From: Mycobacterium sp. 155
GTDB taxonomy: Bacteria > Actinomycetota > Actinomycetes > Mycobacteriales > Mycobacteriaceae
Direction of reading: 5' to 3'
Assembly: GCF_000373905.1 (NCBI RefSeq)
Contig: NZ_KB892705.1
Coordinates: 2,127,020 to 2,191,019 of the forward strand
Length of the DNA stretch: 64,000 nucleotides
Below, in pieces: positions 20,481 to 29,855 of the stretch; within the stretch, counting starts at the first letter, position 1; each line of letters starts with the position of its first letter. The notes under the pieces are model-generated. The model was given only the letters and a program-made list of their open reading frames with translations, ran no database searches and was not told the origin of the DNA. The position numbers and the translations under genes are program-made.

Positions 20481-21953
20481 TCACACGCGGTCCGCCACGG
20501 CCCGTAAGCGGGCCAAACTCCGCTCCCGACCGAGCAGTTCCATGGACTCGAACAGCGGCGGGCTGACCGACGCTCCGGTCACCGCGACCCGAATCGGGCC
20601 GAAGGCCTTACGCGGTTTGAGCTCCAGTCCGTCCACCAACGCGGTCTTCAGTGCGTCCTCGATCGCGACCGTCGTCCACTCTTCCAGGCTCTCCAACGCG
20701 CTCAGTGCGGCCGCGAAGACTGCGGCGGCCTCGGGCTTGAGCTCCTTGGCGGCAGACTTCTCGTCGAGCTCGTAGTCGGCGTCGTTGAAGAACTTCACGA
20801 GCCCCCACGCGTCCCCGAGCACGACGATGCGGGTTTGGATCAATGCCGCAGCTTCGGCGAACGACGCGTCGTCCAGGCTCGTGTCGTGGCCGTGTGTGAC
20901 GAAATACTCCCGTAGCCGCGCGGTGAATTCCTCCGGGCTCAACAACCGGATGTGCTCGGCGTTGATGGCATCGGCCTTCTTCTGGTCGAACCGGGCCGGA
21001 TTGGAGTTGACGTTGGCCACGTCGAACGCTGCCACCATCTCTCCGAGGCTGAACACGTCGTGATCGTCGGCGATGCCCCAGCCCAACAGAGCCAGGTAGT
21101 TCAGCAGGCCCTCGGGGATGAACCCGCGGTCGCGGTGCAAGAACAGGTTCGACTGCGGGTCCCGCTTGGACAGCTTCTTGTTACCGTCGCCGAGAACGCT
21201 TGGCAGATGCGCGAACTCGGGGACCCACTCGGCGACGCCGATGCGTATCAGGGCGCGGTACAGCGCGATCTGACGCGGCGTCGACGGCATGATGTCTTCC
21301 CCGCGCAGCACGTGGGTGATCTTCATCAACGCATCATCGACCGGATTAACCAAGGTGTACAACGGATCTCCGCTGGCCCGGGTGATGGCGAAATCCGGCA
21401 CGGAACCGGCCGGGAATGTCGTCTGGCCACGGACCAGATCGTTCCACGACACGTCTTCGTCTGGCATCCGCAGCCGCAGCACCGGCTGGCGTCCTTCGGC
21501 GGCGAACGCGGCACGCTGGTCATCGGTGAGGTCGCGGTCGTAGTTGTCGTAGCCCAGTTTGGGGTTTCGCCCGGCGGCGATGTGTCGCGCCTCCACCTCC
21601 TCGGGCGTCGAGTAGGCCTCGTACACTTCGCCGGCCGCCAACAGTCGCGCAATCACGTCGCGGTAGATCTCGCTGCGCTGCGATTGCCGGTACGGCTCGT
21701 ACGGGCCGCCGACCACCGGCCCCTCGTCCCAGTCCAACCCGAGCCACCCCAGCGCGTCGAGGATCGCGTCATAGCTTTCCTGACTGTCGCGCGCGGCGTC
21801 GGTGTCCTCGATGCGGAACACGAATGTGCCGCCGGTGTGTCGCGCGTAGGCCCAGTTGAACAGCGCAGTACGGACCAGCCCGACGTGCGGGATTCCCGTG
21901 GGCGACGGACAGAACCGGACCCGGACCGGACCAGAGGGAGAAGTCATCGACAT
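20481..21953 (-). CDS. gltX: Glutamyl-tRNA synthetase
   Basis: Class I synthetase that charges tRNA-Glu and, in organisms without GlnRS, tRNA-Gln. The 490-aa protein has the HIGH-type motif [13 protein letters not shown] at the N-terminus, [27 protein letters not shown], the KMSKS equivalent [12 protein letters not shown], and the anticodon-binding C-terminal helical region. The ATG at 21953 lies 2 nt after the stop of the upstream hydrolase gene; a second ATG at 21947 has better spacing to an AAGG. The frame reads back to 22109 but overlaps the upstream gene. It is coupled with that gene in one operon. Confidence 0.95.
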   Translation of the reverse strand: MSMTSPSGPVRVRFCPSPTGIPHVGLVRTALFNWAYARHTGGTFVFRIEDTDAARDSQESYDAILDALGWLGLDWDEGPVVGGPYEPYRQSQRSEIYRDVIARLLAAGEVYEAYSTPEEVEARHIAAGRNPKLGYDNYDRDLTDDQRAAFAAEGRQPVLRLRMPDEDVSWNDLVRGQTTFPAGSVPDFAITRASGDPLYTLVNPVDDALMKITHVLRGEDIMPSTPRQIALYRALIRIGVAEWVPEFAHLPSVLGDGNKKLSKRDPQSNLFLHRDRGFIPEGLLNYLALLGWGIADDHDVFSLGEMVAAFDVANVNSNPARFDQKKADAINAEHIRLLSPEEFTARLREYFVTHGHDTSLDDASFAEAAALIQTRIVVLGDAWGLVKFFNDADYELDEKSAAKELKPEAAAVFAAALSALESLEEWTTVAIEDALKTALVDGLELKPRKAFGPIRVAVTGASVSPPLFESMELLGRERSLARLRAVADRV

Positions 21954-21955
21954 CC

Positions 21956-22759
21956 TTACTTCTTCTTGCGCACAACGGGATTGGTGAGCGTACCGAGGCC
22001 CTCGACAGTAATGCTGACGGTGTCGCCGTCCTCGATCGGGCCGACGCCCTCGGGCGTTCCGGTGAGGATGAGATCGCCCGGCAGCAGCGTCATCACCGCC
22101 GAGGCCCACTCCACGATCGCGCCGATGTCATGGATCATCAACGAGGTTCGGCTGCGCTGGCGCAGCTCGCCCTCGCCGGCGGAGCCGGCAATTGGACGGG
22201 TGACTTCGGTACGTATTTCCAGATCCGAAGGGTCGATCGAGGTGTCGATCCACGGCCCCACCGGGCAGAACGTGTCGTGTCCCTTGGCCCGCATCCACTG
22301 CCCGTCCTTCTCCTGTTGATCGCGGGCCGACACGTCGTTGGCGATCGTGTAGCCGAGGATGTTCTCCGCGGCGCGCGAGGCGGGCACATCTTTGCACGGC
22401 CGGCCGATCACGACGGCGAGTTCGCCCTCGTGATGTACGGGGAAGGCGTCGGCGGGCAGCTGAATCGGCACATTGGGCCCGATGATCGCGGTGTTGGGCT
22501 TGAGGAAGATCACCGGATCCTCCGGCGCCACCCCGCCCATCTCCGCGGCATGTGCCGCGTAGTTCTTGCCCATGCAGATCACCTTGCTGGCCAGGATCGG
22601 AGCCAACAGCCGCACATCGGCCAACGGCCAGCTACGCCCCGTGAAATTCGGCGTACCGAACGGATGTTCGGCGATCTCTTTGCAGACCGCGTCTGCCCCT
22701 TCGCCCTCGATGCTTACAAAGGCAACCCCGTCGGGGCTGGCGATTCGACCTAGACGCAT
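21956..22759 (-). CDS. Fumarylacetoacetate hydrolase-family protein
   Basis: Homologue of Rv2993c. The 267-aa protein has a short N-terminal domain ([21 protein letters not shown]) and the FAH fold with [46 protein letters not shown] (metal-binding acidic residues), [14 protein letters not shown] and [12 protein letters not shown]. Family members hydrolyse or decarboxylate beta-diketo or hydroxymuconate-type acids; the substrate here is not evident. The frame is open to 23071 but the conserved start is ATG 22759. gltX follows after 2 nt, an arrangement conserved in mycobacteria. Confidence 0.88.
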   Translation of the reverse strand: MRLGRIASPDGVAFVSIEGEGADAVCKEIAEHPFGTPNFTGRSWPLADVRLLAPILASKVICMGKNYAAHAAEMGGVAPEDPVIFLKPNTAIIGPNVPIQLPADAFPVHHEGELAVVIGRPCKDVPASRAAENILGYTIANDVSARDQQEKDGQWMRAKGHDTFCPVGPWIDTSIDPSDLEIRTEVTRPIAGSAGEGELRQRSRTSLMIHDIGAIVEWASAVMTLLPGDLILTGTPEGVGPIEDGDTVSITVEGLGTLTNPVVRKKK

Positions 22760-22796
22760 GCCGCCAGCGTAGTAACGGCTCACTGGTCGACTGCCA

Positions 22797-23987
22797 TCAG
22801 CTCCCGTCGAACAGCGCCCGTACGAATGGAGTGGAATCACGCATCGATGCCAGCACCGTGCCCGAGTGATCCCCGTCGGGATAGATCTTGAGGATGACGT
22901 CTTGTCCGTGATCGACGAGCTGCTGGTCGAAGTCGATCGAGAGCTTCGGCGGCACATCGCGGTCCAAGAGTCCCACCCCGAGGAAGATCGGGCGGTCATA
23001 GCCACTTGTCGGGGTTCCCATGTAGATGTCGAGCGCATCGGACATACCAGGCAGGGTCGCCAGCGGAGCACGGAAGAATCCGGTCGGGGTCATCCCGGCC
23101 AGTGCTCGGTCCAGGTCGGGTTTACACAGCGTTTCGCCCTTCGCCACCGCATCCAGCCCGGCCGGGGTCAGCACACTGTTCACGTCGAGGTCCGGCCGCG
23201 CATCCCGGAGTCCGGCCAGGATGTAGGCGGCATAGCTGTTGGCCGCAGGCCCCAGATTCGGCGGCAGAGCCATGTCGGGACCGGCCTGCTTGACGATGCT
23301 CTCGACATTGGCCGGAGTGCCGGTGGCTACCACACCGCGATAGTCCAGCCCGCTCCCCTGGCTGAATTCGGTTGCCCACCGGGCGCTGTCGACAGCCGCC
23401 GCACCGCCTTGGGATTGGCCGACGATCGCCCACTTCGGCGATAGCGGTAGATCCATGTGGTGCATGGCGATCACCGAGTCGACGACGCTGTGCGCGGTGG
23501 CCACGCTGTTGAGGTAACTCATCAGCCCCGGTGTGCCGAGACCCGCGTAATCCGAACCCACTACGGCGTAACCTTGGTCAAGCCAGTGGGTCAGATACTC
23601 GTTGTCCCGCTGGCTACGGGGGTGTGCCGACGGTGTGCAGTCGTCGCCGAGGCCGACGGTGCCGTGCGCCCAGACGACTGTCGGCCAGCCTCCAGGCGGC
23701 GCCTCTTCATGCGGAACAAACACGGCCGCGGTACTGACTGCCGGCGAATCACGTTGGTTCACCGTCGAATACAGAATCCGATAAGCCCGCGCCGCGCCTG
23801 TCACCGAGAGTGCCGGATCGAGCGGCACCGCCGCGATGAGCGATCCCGGAGCCGGAATCGGGCCGGCGTAGTCGCGGGCGTCCAGGCCCGACCAATCGGG
23901 TGCCTCTGCCGCCATGGCGACCGGAGCGGATCCCGAGAACAGGGCGCAGACCAGGGCCGCAGCACCCGCCATCAACCGTAGTGTCAC
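22797..23987 (-). CDS. Secreted lipase/esterase (LIP family alpha/beta hydrolase)
   Basis: A 396-aa protein with a classical signal peptide (about residues 1-27, ending SAPVAMA-AEAPDW). The mature part is an alpha/beta hydrolase of the secretory lipase family: oxyanion-region VVWAHGTVGLGDDCTPS, the nucleophile elbow GQSQGG, an Asp-bearing segment GVGLLDRDVPP and the catalytic His in YPDGDHSGTVLA. Several cysteines suggest disulfides. The lipid or ester substrate is unknown. It is absent from this position in M. tuberculosis. It diverges from the MFS gene. Confidence 0.85.
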   Translation of the reverse strand: MTLRLMAGAAALVCALFSGSAPVAMAAEAPDWSGLDARDYAGPIPAPGSLIAAVPLDPALSVTGAARAYRILYSTVNQRDSPAVSTAAVFVPHEEAPPGGWPTVVWAHGTVGLGDDCTPSAHPRSQRDNEYLTHWLDQGYAVVGSDYAGLGTPGLMSYLNSVATAHSVVDSVIAMHHMDLPLSPKWAIVGQSQGGAAAVDSARWATEFSQGSGLDYRGVVATGTPANVESIVKQAGPDMALPPNLGPAANSYAAYILAGLRDARPDLDVNSVLTPAGLDAVAKGETLCKPDLDRALAGMTPTGFFRAPLATLPGMSDALDIYMGTPTSGYDRPIFLGVGLLDRDVPPKLSIDFDQQLVDHGQDVILKIYPDGDHSGTVLASMRDSTPFVRALFDGS

Positions 23988-24016
23988 CGTGACAGACTAT
24001 GGTCTTTGGCAAGAAT

Positions 24017-24031
24017 TCTCATATTTTGAGA
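24017..24031. promoter_or_regulatory. AT-rich inverted repeat before the MFS gene
   Basis: TCTCA-TATTT-TGAGA (24017-24031) lies in an unusually AT-rich gap, followed by a second ATATTTTGGGAT. It is 43 nt before the proposed MFS start and 30 nt from the divergent lipase start; a likely operator or promoter region. Confidence 0.4.
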
Positions 24032-24073
24032 TATCAGTTCGATATTTTGGGATTGTGGTGCGACGATGACCAG

Positions 24074-25276
24074 GTGGCACGCACAACGCTCGGAACCGCG
24101 CGCCGCTGGTCCATGTTGGTGATCGCCCTGTCTTCGACGACGTGCGCCAACGTGTTCATCAACGGTGCCGCCTTCCTCATACCCACCTTGCACACCGAAC
24201 GGCACCTCGACCTGGCCCATGCCGGCCTGCTGTCGGCGATGCCGAGTTTCGGCATGGTGACCACGCTCATCGCCTGGGGTTATGTGGTGGACCGGTTCGG
24301 CGAGCGGCTGGTACTGGCCCTGGGGTCGGCATTGACCGCGGCGGCCGCATTCGGCGCCGCCTCGGTGGATTCGCTTGTGGCCACCGGGGTTCTGTTGTTT
24401 CTCGGCGGTATGGCCGCCGCGAGCAGCAATTCGGCCAGCGGCCGGTTGGTGGTCGGATGGTTCCCACCCGAACAGCGCGGCTTGGTGATGGGCATCCGAC
24501 AGACCGCGACTCCGCTGGGAGTCGGCTTGGGCGCGTTGGTGATTCCGCGGCTGGCCCAGGCGCACGGTGTCGGGCCGGCCCTGCTGTTCCCCGCGATAGT
24601 CTGCGCGGTGGCCGCCGTGGTCAGCGCGGTCGGTGTCATCGACCCGCCACGCCCGCCGCGGGCCGAAGCCCCAGCCGAACATTTGGCCAACCCGTACCGG
24701 GGTTCGGCGCTGCTGTGGCGCATCCATGCCACGTCGGTGCTGCTGGTGGTGCCGCAGGCGGTGTTGTGGACGTTCGCGCTGACCTGGTTGATCGCCGACC
24801 GCGGATGGTCGCCCGCATCGGCCGGGGCCATGGTCACGCTGGCGCAGCTGCTGGGTGCCGGCGGCCGCATCGCCGCGGGCCGCTGGTCCGACATTGTCGG
24901 CGACCGGTTGCGCCCGATTCGCACAATCGCGGTGGCAGCCTCGATCACCATGGCCCTGCTCGCACTGACCGACTGGTTCAGCTCGCCGATCAGCGTCGCC
25001 CTGATGGTGATCGCCTCGGTGATCACAGTGTCGGACAACGGTTTGGCGTTCACCGGTATCGCAGAGATCGCTGGGCCATTCTGGAGTGGGCGCGCTCTGG
25101 GGGCCCAGAACACCAGTCAGCTCCTGGCTTCCGGGCTCACCTCGCCGATCTTCGGTGGGCTGATCGGCCTGGCCGGCTACCCGGCGGCGTTTGCCGTGTG
25201 CGCGGTCTTGCCCGCGCTGGCCGTGCCGTTGGTGCCAATCTGGAGTGAACCGCTCCGCCAAGCCGCTTCGGACTGA
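24074..25276 (+). CDS. MFS transporter (Rv2994-like)
   Basis: A major facilitator permease of 400 aa with hydrophobic helices throughout (for example LVIALSSTTCANVFINGAAFL, VLALGSALTAAAAFGAA, VLLVVPQAVLWTFALTWLIA). The loop 2-3 motif appears as GYVVDRFGERLVLALGS, and RQTATPLGVGLGALVIP is a conserved helix 5 stretch. The substrate is unknown. I chose GTG 24074 (MARTTLGTARRWSM) because it begins just before the first helix, as in Rv2994; the frame extends to ATG 23999, but that part crosses the AT-rich palindrome and has no transporter sequence. Neither start has a good ribosome binding site. Confidence 0.82.
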   Translation: MARTTLGTARRWSMLVIALSSTTCANVFINGAAFLIPTLHTERHLDLAHAGLLSAMPSFGMVTTLIAWGYVVDRFGERLVLALGSALTAAAAFGAASVDSLVATGVLLFLGGMAAASSNSASGRLVVGWFPPEQRGLVMGIRQTATPLGVGLGALVIPRLAQAHGVGPALLFPAIVCAVAAVVSAVGVIDPPRPPRAEAPAEHLANPYRGSALLWRIHATSVLLVVPQAVLWTFALTWLIADRGWSPASAGAMVTLAQLLGAGGRIAAGRWSDIVGDRLRPIRTIAVAASITMALLALTDWFSSPISVALMVIASVITVSDNGLAFTGIAEIAGPFWSGRALGAQNTSQLLASGLTSPIFGGLIGLAGYPAAFAVCAVLPALAVPLVPIWSEPLRQAASD

Positions 25277-25288
25277 CCGCGTCTGGCT

Positions 25289-26047
25289 TCAGAGCGCATG
25301 CCCGGCCGCGTAGGCCGTCGCCCAATCGCGGACGGTGCGCAGGTACAGTCCCGAATTGTTGTACGCCAGTATCGCGTCCATCCAGCCGATCGGTTTGGCC
25401 AGATCGTGTCCGCGATAACACAGATAGCCCGCGGCGGCCAGGGCAGCATCGTCGATGTTGTCCACATTGACCACGCCGTCGTTGTGCGCGTCGACACCGT
25501 AGAGCCGCCACGTCTCCGGGATGAACTGCATCGGCCCCATGGCTTGCGCATATTCGGAGCCGTCGGTACCGGCGTCTTCGATGATTCGCAGATTGCCATT
25601 GGTGCCATCGAGTTTTACCCCGCGGATCGGTGGAACCACGTCGCCATTCGGCGCGATCCTGGCTCCCCGGTAGGTACCGTTGCGGCTTTCCACGGTGCCG
25701 ATCCCGGCCAGCGTGGTCCAGCCGATGTGGCAACGCGGATTGACCACCTGTGCCACCTTGGCCGCATACGCGTAGGCCTCCAACGCGGTAACGGGCAATC
25801 CCAGCGCGGCGGCACGAGGGGTGGCCCACGCCGCAAGTTGATCAGCGGGCCGACCCCGGGCCGAAATATCGATGTCGGGCACCGGATCACCCGGCGGCGG
25901 TGGAATCCCCTCCGGGATCGGTGAACCGAAGTGGCCGCTGCAGTTCGAAGCCAGCACGATGACAGTGGCGGCAACGACCGCCGTGGGTTGCAGCCAACGC
26001 CGACGCGGAGTGTCCCGGATGCGACGAATCCGACGCGTCAACACCAT
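25289..26047 (-). CDS. Lytic transglycosylase-like secreted protein
   Basis: A 252-aa protein with an N-terminal Arg-rich stretch and one hydrophobic segment (about residues 21-36), a Pro-rich linker (PEGIPPPPGDPVPD), and a transglycosylase SLT_2/MltB-type domain. The catalytic Glu is in LAGIGTVESRNGTYRG; AMGPMQFIPETWRLYG, DAALAAAGYLCYRG and ILAYNNSGLY are the typical later blocks. It would cleave peptidoglycan strands. The gene starts 3 nt after the stop of a VWA-domain gene, so the two are cotranscribed, which hints at a shared cell-envelope role. Confidence 0.88.
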   Translation of the reverse strand: MVLTRRIRRIRDTPRRRWLQPTAVVAATVIVLASNCSGHFGSPIPEGIPPPPGDPVPDIDISARGRPADQLAAWATPRAAALGLPVTALEAYAYAAKVAQVVNPRCHIGWTTLAGIGTVESRNGTYRGARIAPNGDVVPPIRGVKLDGTNGNLRIIEDAGTDGSEYAQAMGPMQFIPETWRLYGVDAHNDGVVNVDNIDDAALAAAGYLCYRGHDLAKPIGWMDAILAYNNSGLYLRTVRDWATAYAAGHAL

Positions 26048-26050
26048 GTC

Positions 26051-27049
26051 TCACAACGGTAGTCGTCGGTTGACCAGGATGCCCGCGGCGACGGCGGCGA
26101 TCAGGGCCACCAGCGCCAGACCGATCCAGCTCGCGCTGGCATCCCCGCGCACGGTCTGGTAGCCCACCTGCTGCTCCAACGCCGAGTAGACAGAATCGAG
26201 CTCATCGAGGCTGCCCGCGTGATACGCCTGCCCGCCGGTGATCTCGACGATCTTTTGCAGAGTCGAGTCATCGACCGGAACCGGAATATCCTGGCCGTCG
26301 AGATTGACTGTGCCGTAGGGAGTCCCGAACGAAATGGTCGAGATCGGCACATTCTGGGCCTTGGCCGCGCGGGCTGCGGAGAACGCCCCCCGTGGTTCGT
26401 CCGGATCGCTGGGCACCGTTTCCTTGCCGTCGGACTCCAGCACGATCCGCGCCGGCGGCGGTCCGTCGCCGCCACCCATCACCGCTCCGGCGGTCGCAAT
26501 GGCCTGCAGCGCCGTGAAGATGCCCTCTCCGGTGGCAGTGCGCGGCTCAGGTTGCAGCGTGCTGATCGCGCGCTTGACGGCATCGTGGTCCGCGGTCGGA
26601 GCCACCAGCATCACCGCGCTCGACGAGAACTTGACCAGGCCGAGATTGATGCCGGGCGTCAATTGGTCGGCGAAGTGGGTCGCCGCGGTCCGGGCCGCCT
26701 CGATCCGACTCGGCGCCACATCCGTGGCGGCCATCGATTCCGAAACGTCGATGACCAGCATGATCACGGCTCGATTGCGCGGGACACGGACATTGTCGGT
26801 GGGGCCTGCCATGGCCGTGGTCATCAGGGCCAGCGCCGCGACCAGAAGTGCAGCAGGTACGTGCCGCCACCTGCTCGCCGGCTGCGCGGGGGCCACCTGT
26901 TCCAGTACCGCCATGTTCGCGAACCGCAGCACCCGCTTACGCCGCGCCCGCTGCACCCACAGATACGCGACGACGATCACCACGACTGCCAGGAAGCACA
27001 GGAAATACCACGGGTGGGCGAACCCGGAGAGGCTCAGCTCATTCAGCAT
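26051..27049 (-). CDS. VWA-domain membrane protein (BatA-like), copy 1
   Basis: A 332-aa protein with two N-terminal membrane segments (about 10-32 and 60-82), a von Willebrand factor A domain and a C-terminal transmembrane helix ending NRRLPL. The metal-ion-dependent adhesion site is complete: DVSESM (D-x-S-x-S), the Thr in RTATGEGIF and the Asp in LESDGKE. Layout and size resemble Rv1481 and BatA proteins, usually found with MoxR ATPases; no MoxR gene is here. It is closely related to the divergent gene at 27159-28127 and heads an operon with the lytic transglycosylase. Confidence 0.88.
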   Translation of the reverse strand: MLNELSLSGFAHPWYFLCFLAVVVIVVAYLWVQRARRKRVLRFANMAVLEQVAPAQPASRWRHVPAALLVAALALMTTAMAGPTDNVRVPRNRAVIMLVIDVSESMAATDVAPSRIEAARTAATHFADQLTPGINLGLVKFSSSAVMLVAPTADHDAVKRAISTLQPEPRTATGEGIFTALQAIATAGAVMGGGDGPPPARIVLESDGKETVPSDPDEPRGAFSAARAAKAQNVPISTISFGTPYGTVNLDGQDIPVPVDDSTLQKIVEITGGQAYHAGSLDELDSVYSALEQQVGYQTVRGDASASWIGLALVALIAAVAAGILVNRRLPL

Positions 27050-27158
27050 GAGGATTCCGACCTTCCGATGCCACCACCACGATCAAACGTTTGCTTGAGT
27101 ATATAACTGAGGTGGCAGCGCACCCGCTGACTCGATACGGGTCTACCCCGCAGAATGG
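27050..27158. promoter_or_regulatory. Divergent promoter region of the two VWA genes
   Basis: The 109-base gap holds a perfect palindrome CAAACGTTTG at 27084-27093 next to an AT-rich TATATAAC. One site between the two starts could control both genes. No clear -35/-10 pair is evident. Confidence 0.4.
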
Positions 27159-28127
27159 ATGGTGACCATGACGACATTTGCCATACCGGGTGCACTGACC
27201 GCGCTGCTGGTGCCGGTCGCACTGCTGGTGCTCTACGTCGTCATCCAGTTTCGCCGACAGCGACGGTTCCACCGGTTCACCGGTGCCACTGCGCCGCGAC
27301 GGTGGATCCGACACGTGCCGATGGCGCTAGCACTGTGCTCGACGGTATTGCTGATCGTTGCGCTCGCGGGGCCCACACGCGAAATCCGCATACCCCGCAA
27401 CCGCGCGGTAATCATGCTGGTCATCGACGAGTCCCGATCGATGGGAGCAACCGATATTGCTCCGACGCGCCTGGCCGCGGCTCAGGCAGCCGCCAAGCAG
27501 TTCGCCGACCAACTCACGCCCGGAGTGAATCTGGGCCTTGTCGCGTTCGCTGGAAATGCCGCACTGCTGGTGTCGCCCACACCGGACCACAAGGCCACCG
27601 TAGCAGCGCTCGACCACCTCAGCCTTGAGGATTCCACAGCCACCGGAGAAGCGATATTCACTGCATTGCAATCGATTTCGTCGGTAGCCGAGGTGCTCAG
27701 CTCCGATAACACCGACGCCCCGCCGGCGCGCATCGTGCTGGAATCCGATGGTGCGGCCAACAAGCCGGCGAATCCGGACAATCCGCGTGGCGCCTACACC
27801 GCCGCGCGTGCCGCGAAAGACCAAGGGGTACCGGTGTCCACCATCGCCTTCGGCACCAAAAATGGGGTGGTCCAACTCAAAGACGAGCACGTTCCGGTGC
27901 CCGTCGACGACGACATGCTCAAGCACATCGCCGATCTGTCCGGCGGACAGTCCTACAACGCCACGACCGTCGACGAATTGACCCACAACTATCAGACCAT
28001 CCAGCAGCAGATCGGCTATCAAACGATCACTGGCCCCGATCGTGGGTGGTGGCTACGGGCAGGTGCATTGACTGCTTTGGCGGCTGCTGTGAGCGCGCTG
28101 CTGATCAACCGGCGGCTACCGGTATAG
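27159..28127 (+). CDS. VWA-domain membrane protein (BatA-like), copy 2
   Basis: A 322-aa paralogue of the divergent gene next door, with the same layout: two N-terminal membrane segments, VWA domain and a C-terminal helix ending NRRLPV. The adhesion site reads DESRSM (D-x-S-x-S), Thr in STATGEAIF and Asp in LESDGAA. Shared stretches include [19 protein letters not shown] and QQ(V/I)GYQT near the end. The ATG at 27159 is used; another ATG at 27168 is possible. It is the last gene before the BREX island. Function unknown; a protein-assembly or adhesion role at the membrane is a family inference. Confidence 0.88.
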   Translation: MVTMTTFAIPGALTALLVPVALLVLYVVIQFRRQRRFHRFTGATAPRRWIRHVPMALALCSTVLLIVALAGPTREIRIPRNRAVIMLVIDESRSMGATDIAPTRLAAAQAAAKQFADQLTPGVNLGLVAFAGNAALLVSPTPDHKATVAALDHLSLEDSTATGEAIFTALQSISSVAEVLSSDNTDAPPARIVLESDGAANKPANPDNPRGAYTAARAAKDQGVPVSTIAFGTKNGVVQLKDEHVPVPVDDDMLKHIADLSGGQSYNATTVDELTHNYQTIQQQIGYQTITGPDRGWWLRAGALTALAAAVSALLINRRLPV

Positions 28128-28243
28128 CGACTGCGCCTTTTACCGCAAGTCACACCTGCCACTTTGACACCTGCTAGGTCGTCGGCACCTCCGGGTGATA
28201 TCGCCGGACGGTCTTCCCGCCGTGGCGTTACGCGCGCGTCTGC

Positions 28244-28552
28244 CTAGTTCGAATCGGCGAAGATGGCGTCGATCAATTCCGGCACCGACACTCCGAGCAC
28301 CTCGCTCAGTGCGACGAGTGTCGACAACCGCGGGTTCGCTGGACGTTTGGTCTTGCGGTTGCTCAGTCCGCGCTCGAGCAGCTGATAGTGATTGCGGCTC
28401 ATACCCGAGGCTTCCGCAACGACCTCCTGGGTGAGTCCTCGCGCCTCGCGCAAGTCGCATAGCCGTCGACCAAGAGCCTGTGCAAGCGCTTGCTCGATCT
28501 CCGACTGCGGCACCCCTGCAATCTGCCGAGACACCAATCTGCAGTCGACCAT
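28244..28552 (-). CDS. XRE-family regulator of the BREX island
   Basis: A 102-aa protein with a Cro/C1-type helix-turn-helix: LCDLREARGLTQEVVAEASG then MSRNHYQLLERGLSN, followed by LSTLVALSEVLGVSVPELID. It is divergent from brxA. Its start codon (28552-28550) lies inside the palindrome CCATCTATAGATGG, so its mRNA is probably leaderless or very short and the protein likely represses itself. BREX islands often carry a divergent transcriptional regulator; the known BrxR family has a WYL domain, which this lacks, so it is a different, simpler type. That it controls BREX is inferred from position. Confidence 0.82.
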   Translation of the reverse strand: MVDCRLVSRQIAGVPQSEIEQALAQALGRRLCDLREARGLTQEVVAEASGMSRNHYQLLERGLSNRKTKRPANPRLSTLVALSEVLGVSVPELIDAIFADSN

Positions 28553-28602
28553 CTATAGATGGCTTAAGATGCCTACACGTCGGTATCACCATTTATAGAT
28601 GG
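28549..28602. promoter_or_regulatory. Twin palindromic operators at the BREX promoter
   Basis: CCATCTATAGATGG at 28549-28562 is a perfect 14-bp palindrome; CCATTTATAGATGG at 28589-28602 differs by one base. Their starts are 40 bp apart, near four helical turns, so two regulator dimers could bind the same DNA face. The first overlaps the regulator's start codon; the second lies 43 nt before brxA. Confidence 0.7.
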
Positions 28603-28644
28603 CTCATCCGACACGAGAAGGGGCGTATCGGGTGGCCGAGCAAC

Positions 28645-29265
28645 ATGTCTGACGGCCACATCGTCGTGCGCTATGCGCTCTCGTTCACCAGCGGATCCCT
28701 CTTGATGCGCGAAGCCCTCGTTGCCGCACCCCTCTATCTCCGCGAGTACGACTGGGCAACGGTCCGTCGACACATCGAGGACGACAACCTCCTGCGGGCC
28801 CGCACGGTGTCCACCGGGCATCGGCTCGCACGTGAGGTCACTCAACGCCTCGCTGTCCTCACAGCGGATGAGCTCGAGCTTCTCGTTGAAGCGACGTCGT
28901 CCGAACGTGCCCACCTGCTGTGGGCAGCAGCGTGCCGGCGCTACGAGCTGATCGGTGAATTCGCCGAAGAGGTACTACGCGAACGCTTCCTGCTTCTGAC
29001 ACCGACGCTCGACCACGCCGACTTCGACAACTTCATCCGCAGTAAAGCTGTGTGGCACGACGAGATCGCCGACCTCACGGACTCCACGGTGCGCAAGCTG
29101 CGCTCGACCGTGTTCCGCATGCTCGTCGAAGCCGGACTGCTGAACGAGGGCGGACGTATCCAGTACGCGACGCTGTCGCCCCGGGTCAATGACGCACTGA
29201 ATGCCCGCACACCGAGCGATATCCGCTTCTTCCCGATCGCAGGCGGTACCGATGAACAACGTTGA
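28645..29265 (+). CDS. brxA: BREX protein BrxA (DUF1819)
   Basis: First gene of the island. The 206-aa protein matches the DUF1819/BrxA family: an N-terminal SFTSGSLLMREALVAAPLYL segment, then helical regions (VRRHIEDDNLLRARTVSTGHRLAREVTQRL in two steps) and a C-terminal winged-helix-like part (VRKLRSTVFRMLVEAGLLNEGG). BrxA is a small DNA-binding protein needed for BREX in some hosts. The start is ATG 28645; the open frame extends to 28480 but crosses the operators. There is no strong ribosome binding site at the ATG. The gene overlaps brxB by 14 nt. Confidence 0.86.
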   Translation: MSDGHIVVRYALSFTSGSLLMREALVAAPLYLREYDWATVRRHIEDDNLLRARTVSTGHRLAREVTQRLAVLTADELELLVEATSSERAHLLWAAACRRYELIGEFAEEVLRERFLLLTPTLDHADFDNFIRSKAVWHDEIADLTDSTVRKLRSTVFRMLVEAGLLNEGGRIQYATLSPRVNDALNARTPSDIRFFPIAGGTDEQR

Positions 29266-29851
29266 CCTGGCCAAGCAAGAAGAGCACCTGCTCGCGGTGC
29301 TCAGCGGCAAGCGCTTCCTTCAGATGGAGGGCCTCAGCAACGAGGTTCCCTTCTTCATCTATCCGTACCCGCCCGAGGATGCGCTCGCTGTTGCCGACGC
29401 GAAGAAACGGATCAAGAACAGGTTGTCTCAGCGCGGCATCACGGTTCGGGAAATCAACCTCTACGACCTTTCGGTCGAGATCCTCAAAGGCCGTGGGGTT
29501 TGGGAACGCGTACTGGCCGTAGAGCCCGAGCAGGACAAGGACGACTTCCGCGACCTGCTACAGGGCATGCTCGACCCGCAGTTGCACATCGCGCCGGCCA
29601 TCCGCGCCCAGATTGAGGACGACGCGTTCGACATCCTCTTCCTCACCGGCATCGGCGAAGTCTTTCCCTACATCCGCTCACACAACGTGCTGAACAACCT
29701 GCAGAGCGTGGTCACCGGCAAGCCGATGCTCATGTTCTTCCCCGGTCGTTACGACCAGTCCGACACGCTCGGCTCCACCCTCGTGCTCTTCGGGCAGCTC
29801 AAGGACGACCAGTACTACCGCGCCAAGGACATTCGGGAACAGGAAGCGTAA
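29252..29851 (+). CDS. brxB: BREX protein BrxB (DUF1788)
   Basis: A 199-aa DUF1788 protein. Family blocks seen: FLQMEGLSNEVPFFIYPYPPED near the N-terminus, the middle INLYDLSVEIL, and the conserved end DILFLTGIGEVFPYIRSHNVLNNL, KPMLMFFPGRYD and LFGQLKDDQYYRAKDI. BrxB is an essential BREX component of unknown biochemistry, thought to bridge other subunits. ATG 29252 has AGGCGG upstream and lies within the end of brxA. brxC starts 4 nt after its stop. Confidence 0.9.
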   Translation: MNNVDLAKQEEHLLAVLSGKRFLQMEGLSNEVPFFIYPYPPEDALAVADAKKRIKNRLSQRGITVREINLYDLSVEILKGRGVWERVLAVEPEQDKDDFRDLLQGMLDPQLHIAPAIRAQIEDDAFDILFLTGIGEVFPYIRSHNVLNNLQSVVTGKPMLMFFPGRYDQSDTLGSTLVLFGQLKDDQYYRAKDIREQEA

Positions 29852-29855
29852 TTCG

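Noticed and set aside
20291-20566. 91-aa frame across tRNA-Gln and the gltX end
   Set aside because: It overlaps a clear tRNA and gltX.
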